From: Cyrtodaria siliqua
Taxonomy: Eukaryota > Mollusca > Bivalvia > Adapedonta > Hiatellidae
Assembly (NCBI GenBank): GCA_037043455.1
Contig: JAWPHD010006748.1
Span: forward strand, 62,001-126,000
DNA length: 64,000 nt
Direction of reading: 5' to 3'
Of this stretch, positions 12,601 through 22,660 are shown one piece after another. Both the position numbers and the translations under genes were made by a program. Positions within the stretch are counted from its first letter, which is position 1. Every line of letters begins with the position of its first letter. The notes under the pieces were generated by a model. It was not told the DNA's origin and did no database searches. It saw only the letters and a program-made list of their open reading frames with translations.

Positions 12601-12743
12601 ATGTTAAAATAGACGAAAGATAGTAGGTTTTTTTAATATGTATTTTAAGTCGCAGTCTATATAAACTATTCAACTTACTTGTTGTAATAATGTCTTGATG
12701 GGAAATAAGATCGTCCAAAGTCTTCGGTCTGTACTTTTCAACC
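3577..12743 (-). CDS. RFC5: Replication factor C subunit 5, partial gene (four exons)
   Basis: RFC5 is a small subunit of the clamp loader that opens PCNA at primer-template junctions in the nucleus; its relatives serve checkpoint and cohesion clamp loaders. Four minus-strand exons (12679-12743, 6182-6318, 4837-4916, 3577-3650; 356 nt) splice with GT-AG borders in matching phases. The product reads [18 protein letters not shown], then [16 protein letters not shown] (Walker A), then [14 protein letters not shown], then [10 protein letters not shown] (Walker B, DEAD form). The SHQDI and [13 protein letters not shown] segments point to RFC5 over RFC2 or RFC4. The exon with the start codon was not found upstream of 12743, and everything after the Walker B region lies beyond base 1. 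Introns are up to 6.4 kb and full of transposons. Confidence 0.93.
4052..4368. mobile_element. Foldback/MITE element with 30-bp perfect terminal inverted repeats
   Basis: Bases 4052-4081 and 4339-4368 are perfect reverse complements (30 bp, starting gtgtcctgttagggcc). The interior consists of a ~20-bp motif, 'cgatggtaagatgcgatggt', repeated in tandem in both orientations. The whole unit can fold back on itself. No clear target duplication was seen. The superfamily is unknown. Confidence 0.8.
4140..4338. repeat. Bidirectional tandem array of a 20-bp motif
   Basis: At least four head-to-tail copies of 'ggtcgatggtaagatgcgat' (4146-4230) are followed by copies in the opposite orientation (about 4245-4320), then again in the first orientation. 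Such an array is self-complementary over more than 80 bp and could form a cruciform. Confidence 0.85.
4837..4916 (-). CDS. RFC5: RFC5 exon encoding LNASDDRGI...FASTRTIF
   Basis: This 80-nt exon begins in phase 0 after 'tctttcag' and ends two bases into a Lys codon before 'gtaagt'. It carries the conserved LNASDDRGI motif of small RFC subunits. Gly replaces the usual Asp after GI (GIGIV), a mild difference from the human form. Confidence 0.95.
5017..5285 (+). mobile_element. tRNA-derived SINE (full length)
   Basis: The head 'gtggccgagtggttagag' (A box) and 'gggttcgatccctcat' (B box) within about 80 bp is a tRNA-like RNA polymerase III promoter. The body holds 'gaggaagctatccagc', 'ggtggttctacccagg' and 'catatgaccttagctg', and the end is 'aaatcgaattcaaatta'. 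It matches the minus-strand copy at 2930-3207. The 143-codon ORF across it is not a gene. Confidence 0.87.
5512..5697. mobile_element. hAT-like MITE, 5-bp target duplication TAATA
   Basis: The ends CAGGGCCTTTTTA and its inverse form terminal inverted repeats. TAATA is present at 5507-5511 and 5698-5702. The interior is rich in 'cccctt'/'ccccat' blocks. It belongs to the same loose family as the MITE at 31093-31449. The 186-bp length leaves no room for a transposase. Confidence 0.75.
6182..6318 (-). CDS. RFC5: RFC5 exon encoding the Walker A region
   Basis: This 137-nt exon is flanked by 'ttttcaacag' and 'gtaatc'. It encodes [20 protein letters not shown] followed by [14 protein letters not shown] and ends in [13 protein letters not shown] is the ATP-binding P-loop. 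The upstream intron (6319-12678) is 6.4 kb and consists mostly of mobile elements. Confidence 0.95.
6476..7626. mobile_element. hAT-like element with 6-bp target duplication TGTAGC
   Basis: The left end CAGAGCTGTAGATAA (6476-6490) is matched perfectly in inverse at 7612-7626. TGTAGC occurs on both sides (6470-6475 and 7627-7632). The element is interrupted by a Harbinger-type MITE (6628-7316), leaving about 460 bp of its own sequence. The CAG start and 6-bp duplication fit a hAT lineage with short duplications; that classification is inference. Confidence 0.72.
6628..7316. mobile_element. PIF/Harbinger-like MITE, TTA target duplication
   Basis: The terminal inverted repeats 6628-6661 and 7283-7316 match at 33 of 34 positions (starting ggccata, containing ttacctggttctcaggcc). 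TTA flanks both ends (6625-6627 and 7317-7319). A 3-bp TWA duplication with GG-starting repeats is typical of PIF/Harbinger elements. No transposase ORF is present. It sits inside the element at 6476-7626. Confidence 0.8.
7719..10214 (+). mobile_element. HINE-like element with ~315-bp repeats, 3' end lost
   Basis: The element starts 'aacaagaggtcaatgacc' then 'gaagctctactgat'. Units carrying 'aagtttcatgaaaatcc', 'gtagtcgctacaa' and 'ggccatcttgaatt' recur about every 315 bp. Two internal end signatures ('cacggcataagctctgctga', near 8795 and 9945) run straight into another repeat unit instead of forming the hairpin. The element stops at about 10214 without a terminal hairpin. ORFs at 8683-8874 and 9824-10027 are duplicated repeat translations. 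It lies in RFC5 intron DNA. Confidence 0.7.
7973..10214 (+). repeat. ~1.14-kb higher-order tandem duplication
   Basis: The block beginning 'ttgtattttgaaatctattt' at about 7973 recurs at about 9115, and sequence following each copy stays aligned with an offset of 1142-1153 bp through the microsatellite and the truncated end signature. The second copy has a few extra microsatellite units, which explains the offset change. Confidence 0.8.
10215..12678. other. RFC5 intron, mostly unassigned sequence
   Basis: No coding exon, tRNA or clear transposon was recognised. Visible items: 'tgacgtca' at 10837-10844, a (tcagt)n-like run near 10997-11017, the phrase 'ataccgtattcgcctaaata' near 11023 that resembles one end of a MITE, and a TA microsatellite near 11249-11261. 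No start codon exon for RFC5 is expected here, because the next exon lies at 12679-12743. Confidence 0.5.
12679..12743 (-). CDS. RFC5: RFC5 exon encoding [10 protein letters not shown]...SHQDI
   Basis: This 65-nt exon is bounded by an acceptor (gcaatttcag) and a donor (gtaagttg) on the minus strand. Its first base completes a Trp codon begun in the unseen upstream exon, as expected for the conserved (P)WVEKYRP box of clamp-loader subunits. It ends one base into a codon, which matches the next exon. Confidence 0.92.
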
Positions 12744-12920
12744 CTGAAATTGCAAATTTAAAATGAACAAGAAGCAACTTTCTCGATTAATGAGACTGTC
12801 ATGATAATTAGATCTGTTTGTGTGCACTATCGGAAGAAAGAAATTTACAGACAGCAATTGTTGATTGAGTTTATTCGCATCCAATTTGTTTTTTAATTAA
12901 TTTATATGTGTCGATACATA

Positions 12921-13181
12921 CAGGGGTCGAATTTCACAAATTTAGCCACTAGCTAAAAATATCCAGTGACTAAAAAATCTACTAGCTAAAATCGGTTCTC
13001 ACTAGCATTTTTATTCGAGTAATAATGGGATGTAAATTCTGTTTCAAAATAGTGTTTTAGTATAGGTAAGATGTTTATTATGTGATAACTGACTACATAC
13101 TAGACTGTCACTGTGCAGCACTGTTTACTGCACTGTTTCATTTGAGTGGCTAGTGGCTAAATTTGTGAAATTCGACCCCTG
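12921..13181. mobile_element. MITE with 32-bp perfect terminal inverted repeats
   Basis: Bases 12921-12952 and 13150-13181 are perfect reverse complements, beginning CAGGGGTCGAATTTCAC. No target duplication is evident. A second copy of the right-end sequence 'gaaattcgacccctg' ends at 13754, so the 261-bp unit may be nested in, or derived from, a larger element ending there. Confidence 0.75.
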
Positions 13182-13754
13182 AACGTTATTGTTAATAACC
13201 TTCCCCAGCGTAATATTGAGTTCTTTCTCCCATCGCGATACTGTTTTTAGTGACGCTGTGACGGCTACTGTTTCTCTTGGTGCCGTTGTTGTAACTGTCA
13301 TACTATTTTCTCCGCGTTCGCTCGACTCCATCTCGCCATTTTGTCTTTTGAAAAACGATGTGATTTTGCGAGCAGACGATTCTGCCAAGATAACTGACAG
13401 TGTAATTTAAGTCCCGAGTTATCTTACTGGAAGTTGATATCGATTGATTACGTATAGACGCTTGCACTAGTCTTGTTTACTGGATAAGCGTCAATCTGAT
13501 ACAGACTGCATTTACTTATTTTCGTTTGACAATGAAGTTACGCAAATAACCATGTGGAATTGGAGAGAGGTTTGACTAAATATTATGTCGTCGGACCATT
13601 TGTTGGTTCTGTCAGTCTGTCGTGGGTGATATTCAATCAAGCGTGTGCTATTTATTTCTACTCGCAGAAAAAAGCAAGTGCTCGAAATTTTCAGTAGGAA
13701 TCTGAAAAATAAACTCGCATTTTGTGAGTCCCTAAGAGTGAAATTCGACCCCTG
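13125..13754 (-). pseudogene. hAT-like transposase N-terminal fragment in a deletion derivative
   Basis: A minus-strand reading frame from 13388 starts MAESSARKITSFFKRQNGE and later reads VSRWEKELNITL. A 'kit-FF' start followed by a short acidic linker is common at the N-terminus of ZNF862-like hAT transposases, as in the one at 23841. The remainder of a transposase is absent. The right end (13739-13754) carries the CAGGGGTCGAATTTC repeat in inverse. The left boundary is ambiguous (12921 or 13181). Confidence 0.45.
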
Positions 13755-13755
13755 T

Positions 13756-13900
13756 CACTAGCCTGAATTCTTATATACTCAATGAAAACCCGTGCATTTT
13801 CCTTAGCCCGACTATAAAAAATTCACTAGCCCGAATGACAGTTTACTAGCCCTGGGCTTCAGGCTAGTGGGTTATTTCGAAGACTGGCATAGGTAGAAAA
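13756..13900. repeat. Fragment related to the CTAGCCC element at 41916-42278
   Basis: 'cactagcctgaattc', 'cactagcccgaatgac' and 'actagccctgggcttcagg' recall the ends of the MITE at 41916-42278 ('ttctagccctg', 'gcccgaggctagc'). The fragment has no clean ends. Confidence 0.4.
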
Positions 13901-13929
13901 TATACCTTCGACAGTTTTGTACACACCAG

Positions 13930-14360
13930 AAATACCAAAGGCTCAGGCGTAAAAAAACCGTTTGTTACCCGTCACGCAACTGACCGTGTATTTTACAGCC
14001 CCCGACCATATTTTTTTTATAGCGATAAAAAATCGCGACAATGACGACCCACATGAAAATACCAGTCCAGTTTGCTTATCAATGATAGTTTCTGTTTTCG
14101 CTATTTCAACGTTTCTGAAAACTGAAAGTTGGTCGATTGGAAAATTGCCTTTCATATAATAATCAAAAATACGAAGTTGAAATCATACATACATCGCAAG
14201 ACAAATGTTTAAATTTGCTTACTGTGAAAAAAATAATTTCAAAATCTATACAATCATATGATTTATATGCGTTTTACCGCGACCCACTTTCAAGGCAAAT
14301 AAATGTCCGCCATTTGCATTCAATATTATCAACATGTCCGGTTTCCCAAATTCTATTTTT
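13930..14360 (+). repeat. Dispersed repeat, partner of 39600-40090
   Basis: The ordered blocks 'gttacccg', 'aaaaatcgcga', 'ataccagtcc', 'gcgacccactttc', 'tgtccgccatttgcattca' and 'tattatca' recur in the same order and orientation at 39600-40090. Identity is moderate with indels, so the copies are old. No ORF is shared, and the class of element is unknown. Confidence 0.6.
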
Positions 14361-16440
14361 CCTAGCTATTTAGCTTGACACGTCGTGTGACCGTTAAACC
14401 AACAATCACCAGATTTAGCCGCGGGTATTTCCAGTGTCTGGGCTCTTCATTTGTCTTCGCCACTAGCCATAGGCGAAACCAAATTGCAAATGGCGAAACT
14501 TTTGTCAAGTGCTTTCGCCAATTTGGCGAGTCATTTTGACCCATGTAAACTGAAAGCTGGTATTGGCGAAAGGAAAAAGTCTGAGGTCGCGGCCATCTTT
14601 TTCTGGAAAATCCTTGACAGTTCTCGGTGTTTACAGAAGAGCTAAAATCTACAGACTGTTATGAACATTGCGCTTTATCTTACACAAGGCTTATTTTACA
14701 TAGCGACGTCTAACTGCAACTCACTTGGTGTGCCTGTACTGACTGAAGGAAAATTAGAAACCCAACAAAGAAAAGGCCGAAAAAAAAGTTGCATTTTTCA
14801 ATAACAACAACAACACAAAACAGCGCGTAAACAAGACGTCTAACTCTTATCAAAATGGTAATAATTAACCTTTCTCATACAAAGATTTATACCCTTTTAG
14901 CTAAAATAATTTGTAACTCCGTTATTCAAAACATAAAGTAGCCCATGATACGTACATGTAAACAACATGTATACATTACATTGTCATCTGTTTTAGACCA
15001 TTTATTTTGAGTTGTATGCCTTTAATCGTCGGGTAGGACGCCTGTCGTAGGCGGACAGACTATAAACCTTAGAAATACACACACACAGAGGCCACAAAAA
15101 ACAGAACGATTACTGTGTCATCCGTTTTTTCCATCATGGGTAAATTTACATGCTTGGTTGCTTGATTGAATGACTGATCGATTGATTGATTGAAGGGTTT
15201 CACGACGCACCAACACATAAAAATGCCATGTCATAAAAAGAAAAGCTCCCTCTCCATTTACATCAAGATAAAAAGTATGCAAAGTCCTCACCCCCATGTT
15301 CTGACTGCTCATCTCAACTAAGTGGAAGGAGACACTGTGCTCTTATTCTACATTAAATGTAAACTTGATCTTCTACTTTGGATGGTACCGCCAACATGGT
15401 ACCACAGGGAGACGTCACAATTAACCAATGAACATGAAAATTGAATTGGGCTTTACGGTGCACAAACTAGTGGCACAAATGAAATTACTCGATTCTACTG
15501 ATTTTAGAAAAACTTTACACTCGCGCACACTATTATTACTGCGAGTGTAATTTTAGTTTGGGCTGCGAGTTCAAACGCATGAAGCGGATTTTTCTTTTTT
15601 TTGTACTGCGATTGAATTCCGTAAACAATCTTGCTTTTAATTAGTAAATATTCAATAATGTTTAGTGTGTAATGTTTGCGAACATAATTATATATTGTGT
15701 GTTTTATAAGCTAAAAGCTACGGACAGTGTCCCTTTAAAACGTTTGACTTTCACTTTGCATTTTCCAGATATTTTTCTAAATATTTTTATGTTATTCACA
15801 TAAAAAGAAACAAAACCGCTCAGTGTTATCTTCACTACATTGATAATGAATTGTATAAAAATTAAAAAAGAGAATCTAGAAAAGCAACTAGAACAATGAA
15901 ATAAATAAGTAAGAACTGTACAACGTGTTTCTTTTTATTTATAGCAACCTTATATTTTATTACCTTTACAACAATAAACTGGCATGTTCATTTAGTTGTT
16001 TCATTTAGAAATTTTGCACACTGGAAATGGCCCTTTTTACATAGTTTTGTGCCCTTTTGCAGGGAGCACCCTGCCCTTTTTTTTAGTTCCTGGGGGAAAC
16101 ACTAATTAGCATAACTTTTTTTTTTAAACACAATATGCAGTCAGAGCTCTAACCTTAAACAGTTACAAGTGTTATAACTGCTGGAAGTTATTAAAATGCC
16201 AAATTATTATCTCCCTTTGGTTTAGAGTAGCAGATACTTTTCCGCAATAACCATATGTAACCTAAATCAGTTACCAAGATCATTTGCTAATAAATCGAAA
16301 TAGTCGCCAAATGTGCAGTGTTTATTTATGTCTGAATACTTATTATTAAGGATAAATACATCTTCATCAAGATCCAACAATTAGCTGTTGTTCACTAAGT
16401 AGTTCAAGTAACATAAACAATGTTTAGGTTTAAACATATT
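14361..16440. other. Intergenic sequence without recognised gene
   Basis: No exon could be supported, although the missing RFC5 first exon might lie here or just above. A short stretch near 15170-15240 ('cacgacgcaccaacacat') resembles the 3' end of the SINE family on the minus strand. Bases 16030-16104 hold a MITE fragment described separately. Confidence 0.45.
16030..16104 (-). mobile_element. Fragment of the GTTTCCCCCAGG element
   Basis: Read in reverse, 'agtgtttcccccagg' is followed by a run of A, 'gggcagggtgctccctg' and 'aaaagggca', the same order as the left end of the element at 59315-60337. Only this end is recognised; the other boundary is unknown. Confidence 0.6.
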
Positions 16441-16689
16441 TTATTTCAACAGTTTTACAACATATATATATTGGTACAGTACATAATTAATAGGATTGGA
16501 ACGAAAGACAAATCTTATAGAGTTCCTCTCCTTGGTATTTGTCAAATGCAATTGATGTTGGCGGTAAATACAAATTAACATCAGTACGACAATAGTTTTG
16601 TAGTATAATACAGTCAGAAAGAAAGAAAACGTATAGAAAAGTAAAGATGTCATAGGGAGAAGAAAAAACAACAAAAACAAAAAAAAGCA

Positions 16690-16800
16690 ACAGGGAACTC
16701 GGGGCGTGAGGACGGGGCGTAGCGACGAGGATGTGTAGAGGGACTGCGCATGCGCGGGGATGGCGGACTGAAAAAAATCTGTAGCGGAGACGAGGAACAG
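16690..16800. promoter_or_regulatory. GC-rich, CpG-rich island with NRF1-like palindrome (possible promoter)
   Basis: In a strongly AT-rich region this ~110-bp stretch is GC- and CpG-rich ('ggacggggcgtagcgacgag') and contains 'tgcgcatgcgcgg' near 16747, close to the NRF1 palindrome GCGCATGCGC. NRF1 sites are typical of divergent housekeeping promoters in animals. It could serve RFC5 (minus strand) or an unannotated plus-strand transcript. No first exon could be confirmed on either side, so the role is speculative. Confidence 0.3.
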
Positions 16801-17343
16801 AATATCCAGAAAAATCTTAATACAGAAAGGACATCGGACTCAAAATCATTTAAATAACGAAAGACTAACATCTATTGGAAATTATAGTGCGGTGTTTTCG
16901 CTTTTGGACAATAATAATTGAAATAATTAAAAATCAACTTGATTAAAAAACAACGTGATTGAAAATTGAACAAAATGGAGGACAACAAATTGTAAATTCT
17001 CAACAAAGTTTATAAACTCAGTCAAACAACTTCAACAGTTTTGACCTGGTCTGGATTGGTTACAAAGACAAGAGGGTGTCGAGACGCGGGTAGGAAACTA
17101 GCTTTATTCACGGTGACTCTTATATTGGTAGATTACGCATTTATATTTTTAATTTTTGTTATTTTTTAAATTCTTTTTATATGCCATGGTATCTACGCTC
17201 GGTGTCTTGGACAAACATGTAGCCCGATAATATTAATTCCCAAGGCCTGAGTGGGAGACAGTCTGGGAAGGTAGGGACGCCCAACCTCCAGGAATGTCCC
17301 CACATGGTTCGTTCTAAAACTACCAGTACCAAATTCATTAAAA
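16801..17343. other. Intergenic sequence with a possible LINE 5' remnant
   Basis: A 22-bp stretch starting 'gaaggtagggacgcc' (near 17267-17288) is identical to one in the 5' leader of LINE 1 (22805-22826), both in a similar context ('gagacagtctgg' versus 'gagaccgtgtcctgg'). This suggests a truncated LINE 5' untranslated region here. Nothing else is recognised. Confidence 0.35.
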
Positions 17344-18920
17344 AACAAGAGGTCAATGACCTTGAAGCTCTACTGATTGATTTTGATTTCAGGAAGTAGT
17401 CCCTACAGACTTGTTTTTTGAAAATCTATTTTTAACCGTGGCGGCCATCTTGAATTTCCGGCCGACCTGAAATTTTGCTAAGATCAATAAGACATTAAGA
17501 GCAACATTCCTGTGAAGTTTCATGAAAATCCGTCAGGTAGTTTCAAAGAAGTAGTCGCTACAGGTTTTCATTATATAACTCTATGTAAACAAAGCAGCCA
17601 TGTTTAAGGTCAAATCAAAACGATTTTCGACAAGGACCAACATCATGTCATACTGATCATTTTAGAAAAAGTCCCATATCAATATCTCTTATTGTTTTGA
17701 AGAAGTAGTCGCTACAAACTTATTTATTTTAAATCTATTTTTAGCTGTGGCGGCCATCTTGAATTTCCGGCCGACCTGAAATTTTTCTAGGATCAACTAG
17801 ACATCAAGAGCAACATTCCTGTGAAGTTTCATGAACATCCGTCAAGTAGTTTCAGAGGAGTAGTCGCTACAAGTTTTTACTATATAACTCTATGTAACCA
17901 AAGATGGCCACTGGCAGCCATGTTTAACGTCGAATCAAAATAATTTTCCACAAGGATCTACATCATGTCATGCTGATCATTTTAGAAAAAGTCCCATATC
18001 AATATCACTTATAGTTTTCAAGAAGTAGTCGCTACAAACTTATTTTTTAAAAATCTATTTTTAGCTGTGACGGCCATCTTGAATTTCTGGCCAACCTGAA
18101 ATTTTTCTAGGATCAATAAGACATCAAGAGCAACATTCCTGTGAAGTTTCATGACAATCCGCCAAGTAGTTTCAGAGGAGTAGTCGCTACAAGTTTTTAC
18201 TATATAACTCTATGTAAACAAAGATGGCCGCTGGCAGCCATGTTTAACGTTGAATCAAAACAATTTTTGACTAGGATCAACATCATGTAATGCTGATCAT
18301 TTTAGAAAAAGTCCCATATCAATATCACTTATAGTTTTCAAAAAGTAGTCGCTACAAACTTATTTTTTAAAAATCTATTTTTAGCTGTGACGGCCATCTT
18401 GAATTTCCGGCCGACCTGAAATTTTTCTAGGATCAATTAGACATCAAGAGCAACATTCCTGTAAAGTTTCATGACAATCCGCCAAGTAGTTTCAGAGAAG
18501 TAGTCGCTACAAGTTTTTACTATATAACTCTATGTAAACAAAGATGGCCGCTGGCAGCCATGTTTAACGTTGAATCAAAACGATTTTTGACTAGGATCAA
18601 CATCATGTCATGCTGATCATTTTAGAAAAAGTCCCATATCAATATCACTTATAGTTGTCAAGAAGAAGTCGCTACAAACTTGTATTTTAAAACTCTATTT
18701 TTAGCTTTGGCGGCCATCTTGGATTTCACATCAACATGAATTTTTGCTAGGATCAACTAGACTTTATGGGCAACATTTCTGTAAAGTTTCATGAATATCT
18801 ATCCAGTAGTTTCAGCTGTGAAGTCGCTACAAATAAAAGTTTACGGACAGACGGACGGACGGACGACGGACGCCGCACCACGGCATAAGCTCTGCTGATC
18901 TCTGATCAGTAGAGCTAAAA
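17344..18920 (+). mobile_element. HINE-like element, complete, ~1.57 kb
   Basis: The element runs from 'aacaagaggtcaatgacc' to a terminal hairpin (arms 18888-18900 and 18904-18916, loop tct, one wobble) followed by 'aaaaat'. Between are about four ~315-bp units and an ACGG/ACAG microsatellite (18843-18871). The 5' 'gctctactgat' matches the right hairpin arm inverted. A close copy lies in the opposite orientation at 56196-57773 with almost equal length. Confidence 0.75.
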
Positions 18921-19057
18921 ATCATATTATATTATTGTGAACGACATTCATGAGTGTCTCAAAATGTCTCAAGGCAGTTGATACGATAAACCTAGATCTT
19001 GACAGGCTTGCAGTAGTGTCTGTACACATATATGGTGACAGCAATGTGAGTTATATA

Positions 19058-19585
19058 AACAAGAGGTCAATGACCTTGAAGCTCTACTGATAGACCTGTG
19101 AAGTTTTATGGAAACAGTTTCAGAGAAGAAGTCGCCACAAGTTTTTCCTATTATCACTCTATCTAAAAAAAGATGGTCGCAGGCATCCATGTTTGACACA
19201 GAATCAATGAATTTTGTTTAGGACCAACTACATGGCATGCCAGTCATTTCAGTAAAGGTTCCAAATCAATACCACTTATGTTTTTTGTTAAGTAGTTGCC
19301 ACAAACGAGTATTTAAGCTGTGGCAGCCATCTTGAATTTACGGCCAACCTGATTTTTACTTAATGGAAATAACTGGACATCAAAACCAACATCCTGTAAA
19401 CAAATTTATAAAAGTCATTTTGGTAAAGGTACCAAACCGCTTACGGTTTTAGAGAAGTAGTTGCCACAATATTGTATTTAATAAATCTATTTTTAGACAT
19501 GCTGGCCATCTTGAATTTTAGGCCAACCTGATTTTTACTTAGGACCAACTAGACATCAAGAGCAATATTCCTATATTCCTAAATA
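19058..19585 (+). mobile_element. HINE-like element, 5' part
   Basis: It starts 'aacaagaggtcaatgacc' and 'gaagctctactgatag', then carries diverged units ('tttcagtaaaggttcc', 'ggccatcttgaattt'). Similarity to the family stops near 19585 and resumes at 20105, suggesting a single element split by about 520 bp of unrelated sequence. Confidence 0.6.
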
Positions 19586-20104
19586 TTATGATTTATTATA
19601 CAACATTATAATCTCATTCCATTTGATCCTACTCTAAAGAATATATTTTTTTCAAGCTTATAAAAATGTCATAATGTTACCAAAAAGTTTAATTATAAAA
19701 CTGTATCAATTAAATCCCTTACAACATCAACCTTAGTATATCCTCTAATCACACTGTGTAACAGAAATGGAATGGTCTGTATTCAGAAATATAGCAGGTG
19801 TGTGACCAGGTCAAACACAGGTCATGTTATGCAATTTCTCCTGAGAATTATGTTACTATCTCAGTAGATTTGCTGGTCTGAGGTTATAGGTGGAAAATCA
19901 GAATTAAAATAAAATCTTAAAATCCTACCATTTGTTTTCAGTCTTTTTCTGAGAGTCAAAATACAAAAGAGACTAAATCCTTACCCTTCTATGAATGTAT
20001 AATGGACTGTCCTTTTAATTTGGACCAGTCCATTTGTAGTACAAAGGGGTGTTTCGATCATATGACTGATGAGCACCAAGACAGTTAAACCCTGATCAGC
20101 CTGC
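19586..20104. other. Sequence separating two halves of a HINE-like element
   Basis: This AT-rich stretch has no ORF, no terminal inverted repeat and no target duplication that I could find. It may be an old insertion, or the two flanking parts may be separate copies. Confidence 0.4.
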
Positions 20105-21072
20105 AAGATGTCGTGCCAGTCATTTTGCTAAAGGTTCCAAATCAACATCAATTATGCTTTTTGAGAAGTAGTCACCACAAAATCACATTTTTCAAATTTA
20201 TTTTTAACCACTGCGGCCATCTTGAATTTCCGGCCGACCTGAAATTTTGCTAGGATCAAAAACACATCAAGAGCAACATTCCTGTGAAGTTTCAAGAAAA
20301 TCCATTGAGTAGTTACAGAGGAGTAGTCGCTACAAGTTTTAACTAGATAACTCTATGTAAACAAAGATGGCCACTGACAGCCATGTTTAACATCGAATCA
20401 AAAAGATTTTCGACAAGGACCAACATCATGTCATGCTGATCATTTTAGAAAAAGTCCCATATCAATATTACTTATAGTTTTCAAGTAGTAGTCGCTACAA
20501 ACTTGTTTTCTGAAAATCTATTTTTAGCTGTGGTGGCCATCTTGAATTTCCGGCCGACCTGAAGTTTTGCTAGGATCAATTAGACATCAAGAACAACATT
20601 CATGTGAAGTTTCATGAAAATCCGTCAAGTAGTTTCAGAGGAGTAGTCGCTACAAGTTTTCATTATATAACTCTATGTAAACAAAGATGGCCGCTGGCAG
20701 CCATGTTTAACGTCGAATCAAAATGATTTTCTATAAGGACCAACATCATGTCATGCTGATCATGTTAGAAAAAGTCCCATATCAATATCACTTAGAGTTT
20801 TCAAGAAGTAGTCGCTACAAACTTGTTTTTTAAAAATCTATTTTTAGATTTGGCGGCCATCTTGGATTTCACATCAACATGAATTTTTGCTAGGATCAAC
20901 TAGACTCCATGGGCAACATTTCTGTAAAGTTTCATGAAAATCTATTCAGTAGTTTCAGAGGAGTAGTCGCTACAAAAAAAAAGTTAACGGACGGACGGAC
21001 AGACAGACAGACGGACGACGGACGCCGCACCATGGCATAAGCTCTGCTGATCTCTGATCAGTAGAGCTAAAA
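20105..21072 (+). mobile_element. HINE-like element, 3' part with terminal hairpin
   Basis: It has ~315-bp units, an ACGG/ACAG microsatellite (20988-21024) and a terminal hairpin (left arm ending 21052, right arm to 21068) followed by 'aaaaatca'. The first unit ('aaaggttccaaatcaacatc') matches the diverged subtype of 19058-19585, supporting their common origin. Confidence 0.7.
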
Positions 21073-21612
21073 ATCAGGCCAGTTCCTTGAATTTACACAG
21101 AGTAAATTGGCACTTCAAACGTGGATGTACAGCCTTACAGGGAATAAGTTTTTTGGAAAGAGACATTGCTAGGATGCAACCCAATGAAAAGTTAAATACT
21201 TATTTTGGTATGGGACCTGTGACTTTACGGTTCTAGATAGATTGAATAAACATCTTTCCCCAAACTTCTCCTCTGAGGCTGAGGCAATAAACTACTTTCA
21301 ACCAGTTTTCAATTGAATAGGCATCTTAGCTCAAAACTTTCCTGGCAACATCGCAATAATCGACATACCACCAATAAGTATCAAAAACTGGAATGCTGTG
21401 AAATCTGTGAAATCACAGCTTCAGACAGAATATATCACCGACTTTGAACCAAACTGCCAAATAGAAGCAGTTAATAAACAAATCAGAATATTTAATGCTG
21501 AGCAACTTGGAACCTGCTCCTCAAAAATTGGACTTGATCTTGAAATCTCAAGAAAAAAAAACAAACACCAGCAAGGAAGTCGTTAAACTTCAATTTATTA
21601 ACAGCTCTACGG
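21073..21612. other. Unassigned sequence
   Basis: A 62-codon plus-strand frame (21398-21586) with KSVKSQLQTEYITDF shows no recognised family. Its base composition resembles decayed retroelement sequence but no motif supports that. The last 8 bases (21605-21612) are the target duplication of the next element. Confidence 0.35.
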
Positions 21613-22652
21613 CAGGGCTTCTAAAATCGCCGGTTTGTCGGTCCGCAGACCGATATCTGTTTCTCCGGACCGATTTTCTTTTCAAAATCTCTGTTAAAAT
21701 CGGTCCCAGATATTTTATCTATCGGTCGTTAAAAAATCTACAATTACCTTACACACTCCTTGAAATATGCCTTGCGGCAATATTCTTTGATCCATAACAC
21801 GATTGTTTGTCACTCGCTGTGCGAAAGTAGGTCAATTTAGTCAATTTGGACTAAACCATTACCGATAGTAGGGAGTTTTCCGGAAGAGTCTATAGCCATG
21901 TAGCACGCCTTTGATGTGTGATCAGTGAAAGTATATCACGCGTTCTGTCGGTTCACTGAAGCGAGTGTTACCGTCTGTGATTTCTTTGATATACCGTCAG
22001 TCGCAAGGTGTTAGCCTGTTTGCTTGTGTCGGTTTTTTTTTTTAAGTGGCCAAAGCTGGGACTGAAATTTGTTTGCGTCATTAAAATACCGAGATGTGTT
22101 AATTGTTTGTTTGATTTTTTTTTTACAATAACTTTAAGTATAATATTTAGGAAAGTGATCAAACCTGACACCGTTTTTTTATTAAGTCGGACCGAAATTG
22201 TTTGCGTTAGTCGTAACATTTGGTATTAATTAAGCTAATTGATGAAAAACGATATTACTCAAATTTATGTAAAATCGTATTTAATCCGCTAGTCCGCGCG
22301 TGTTAGTCCGCGTTTTATACCTACCCGGTTTATTAGACATTTCCGGTTCAATTCCTCAAATGATCAACAATTTTAATATTGAGTGAAAATTATTCATTCA
22401 GTAAAGCGAAGACATGATGTCAGTCATTAAAATGTACAAATTGTGATAAAGTAAGTCAGAAATAATACAAATATAATACAAACATACATTTTAAATAGTT
22501 CTCTTTATCAATGACTGAACGGAAAAAATTCATGGTGCAGCTGAAATGGTGGGTGGGGTACGGCGATTTCAGTGATTTTTTCAAAATAAGCGTGATTCTT
22601 ACGGCAGTTTAAAACCTGGACCGATTTGCATTTTAAAATTTTAGAAGCCCTG
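21613..22652. mobile_element. hAT deletion derivative with 8-bp target duplication CTCTACGG
   Basis: CAGGGCTTCTAAAAT at the left end (21613) is matched in inverse at the right end (to 22652). CTCTACGG stands on both sides (21605-21612 and 22653-22660). CAGGG ends and an exact 8-bp duplication are the hallmark of hAT transposons. The 1040-bp interior shows no transposase motif; 'ggtccgcagaccgat' and other inverted motifs lie inside. ORFs within it look spurious. Confidence 0.88.
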
Positions 22653-22660
22653 CTCTACGG

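Noticed and set aside
14451..14645. 64-codon ORF with a Met-Ala-rich start as RFC5 exon 1 or another gene
   Set aside because: It is on the plus strand, lacks the NLPW-type sequence expected before the RFC5 exon at 12743, and has no splice signal in a fitting phase.
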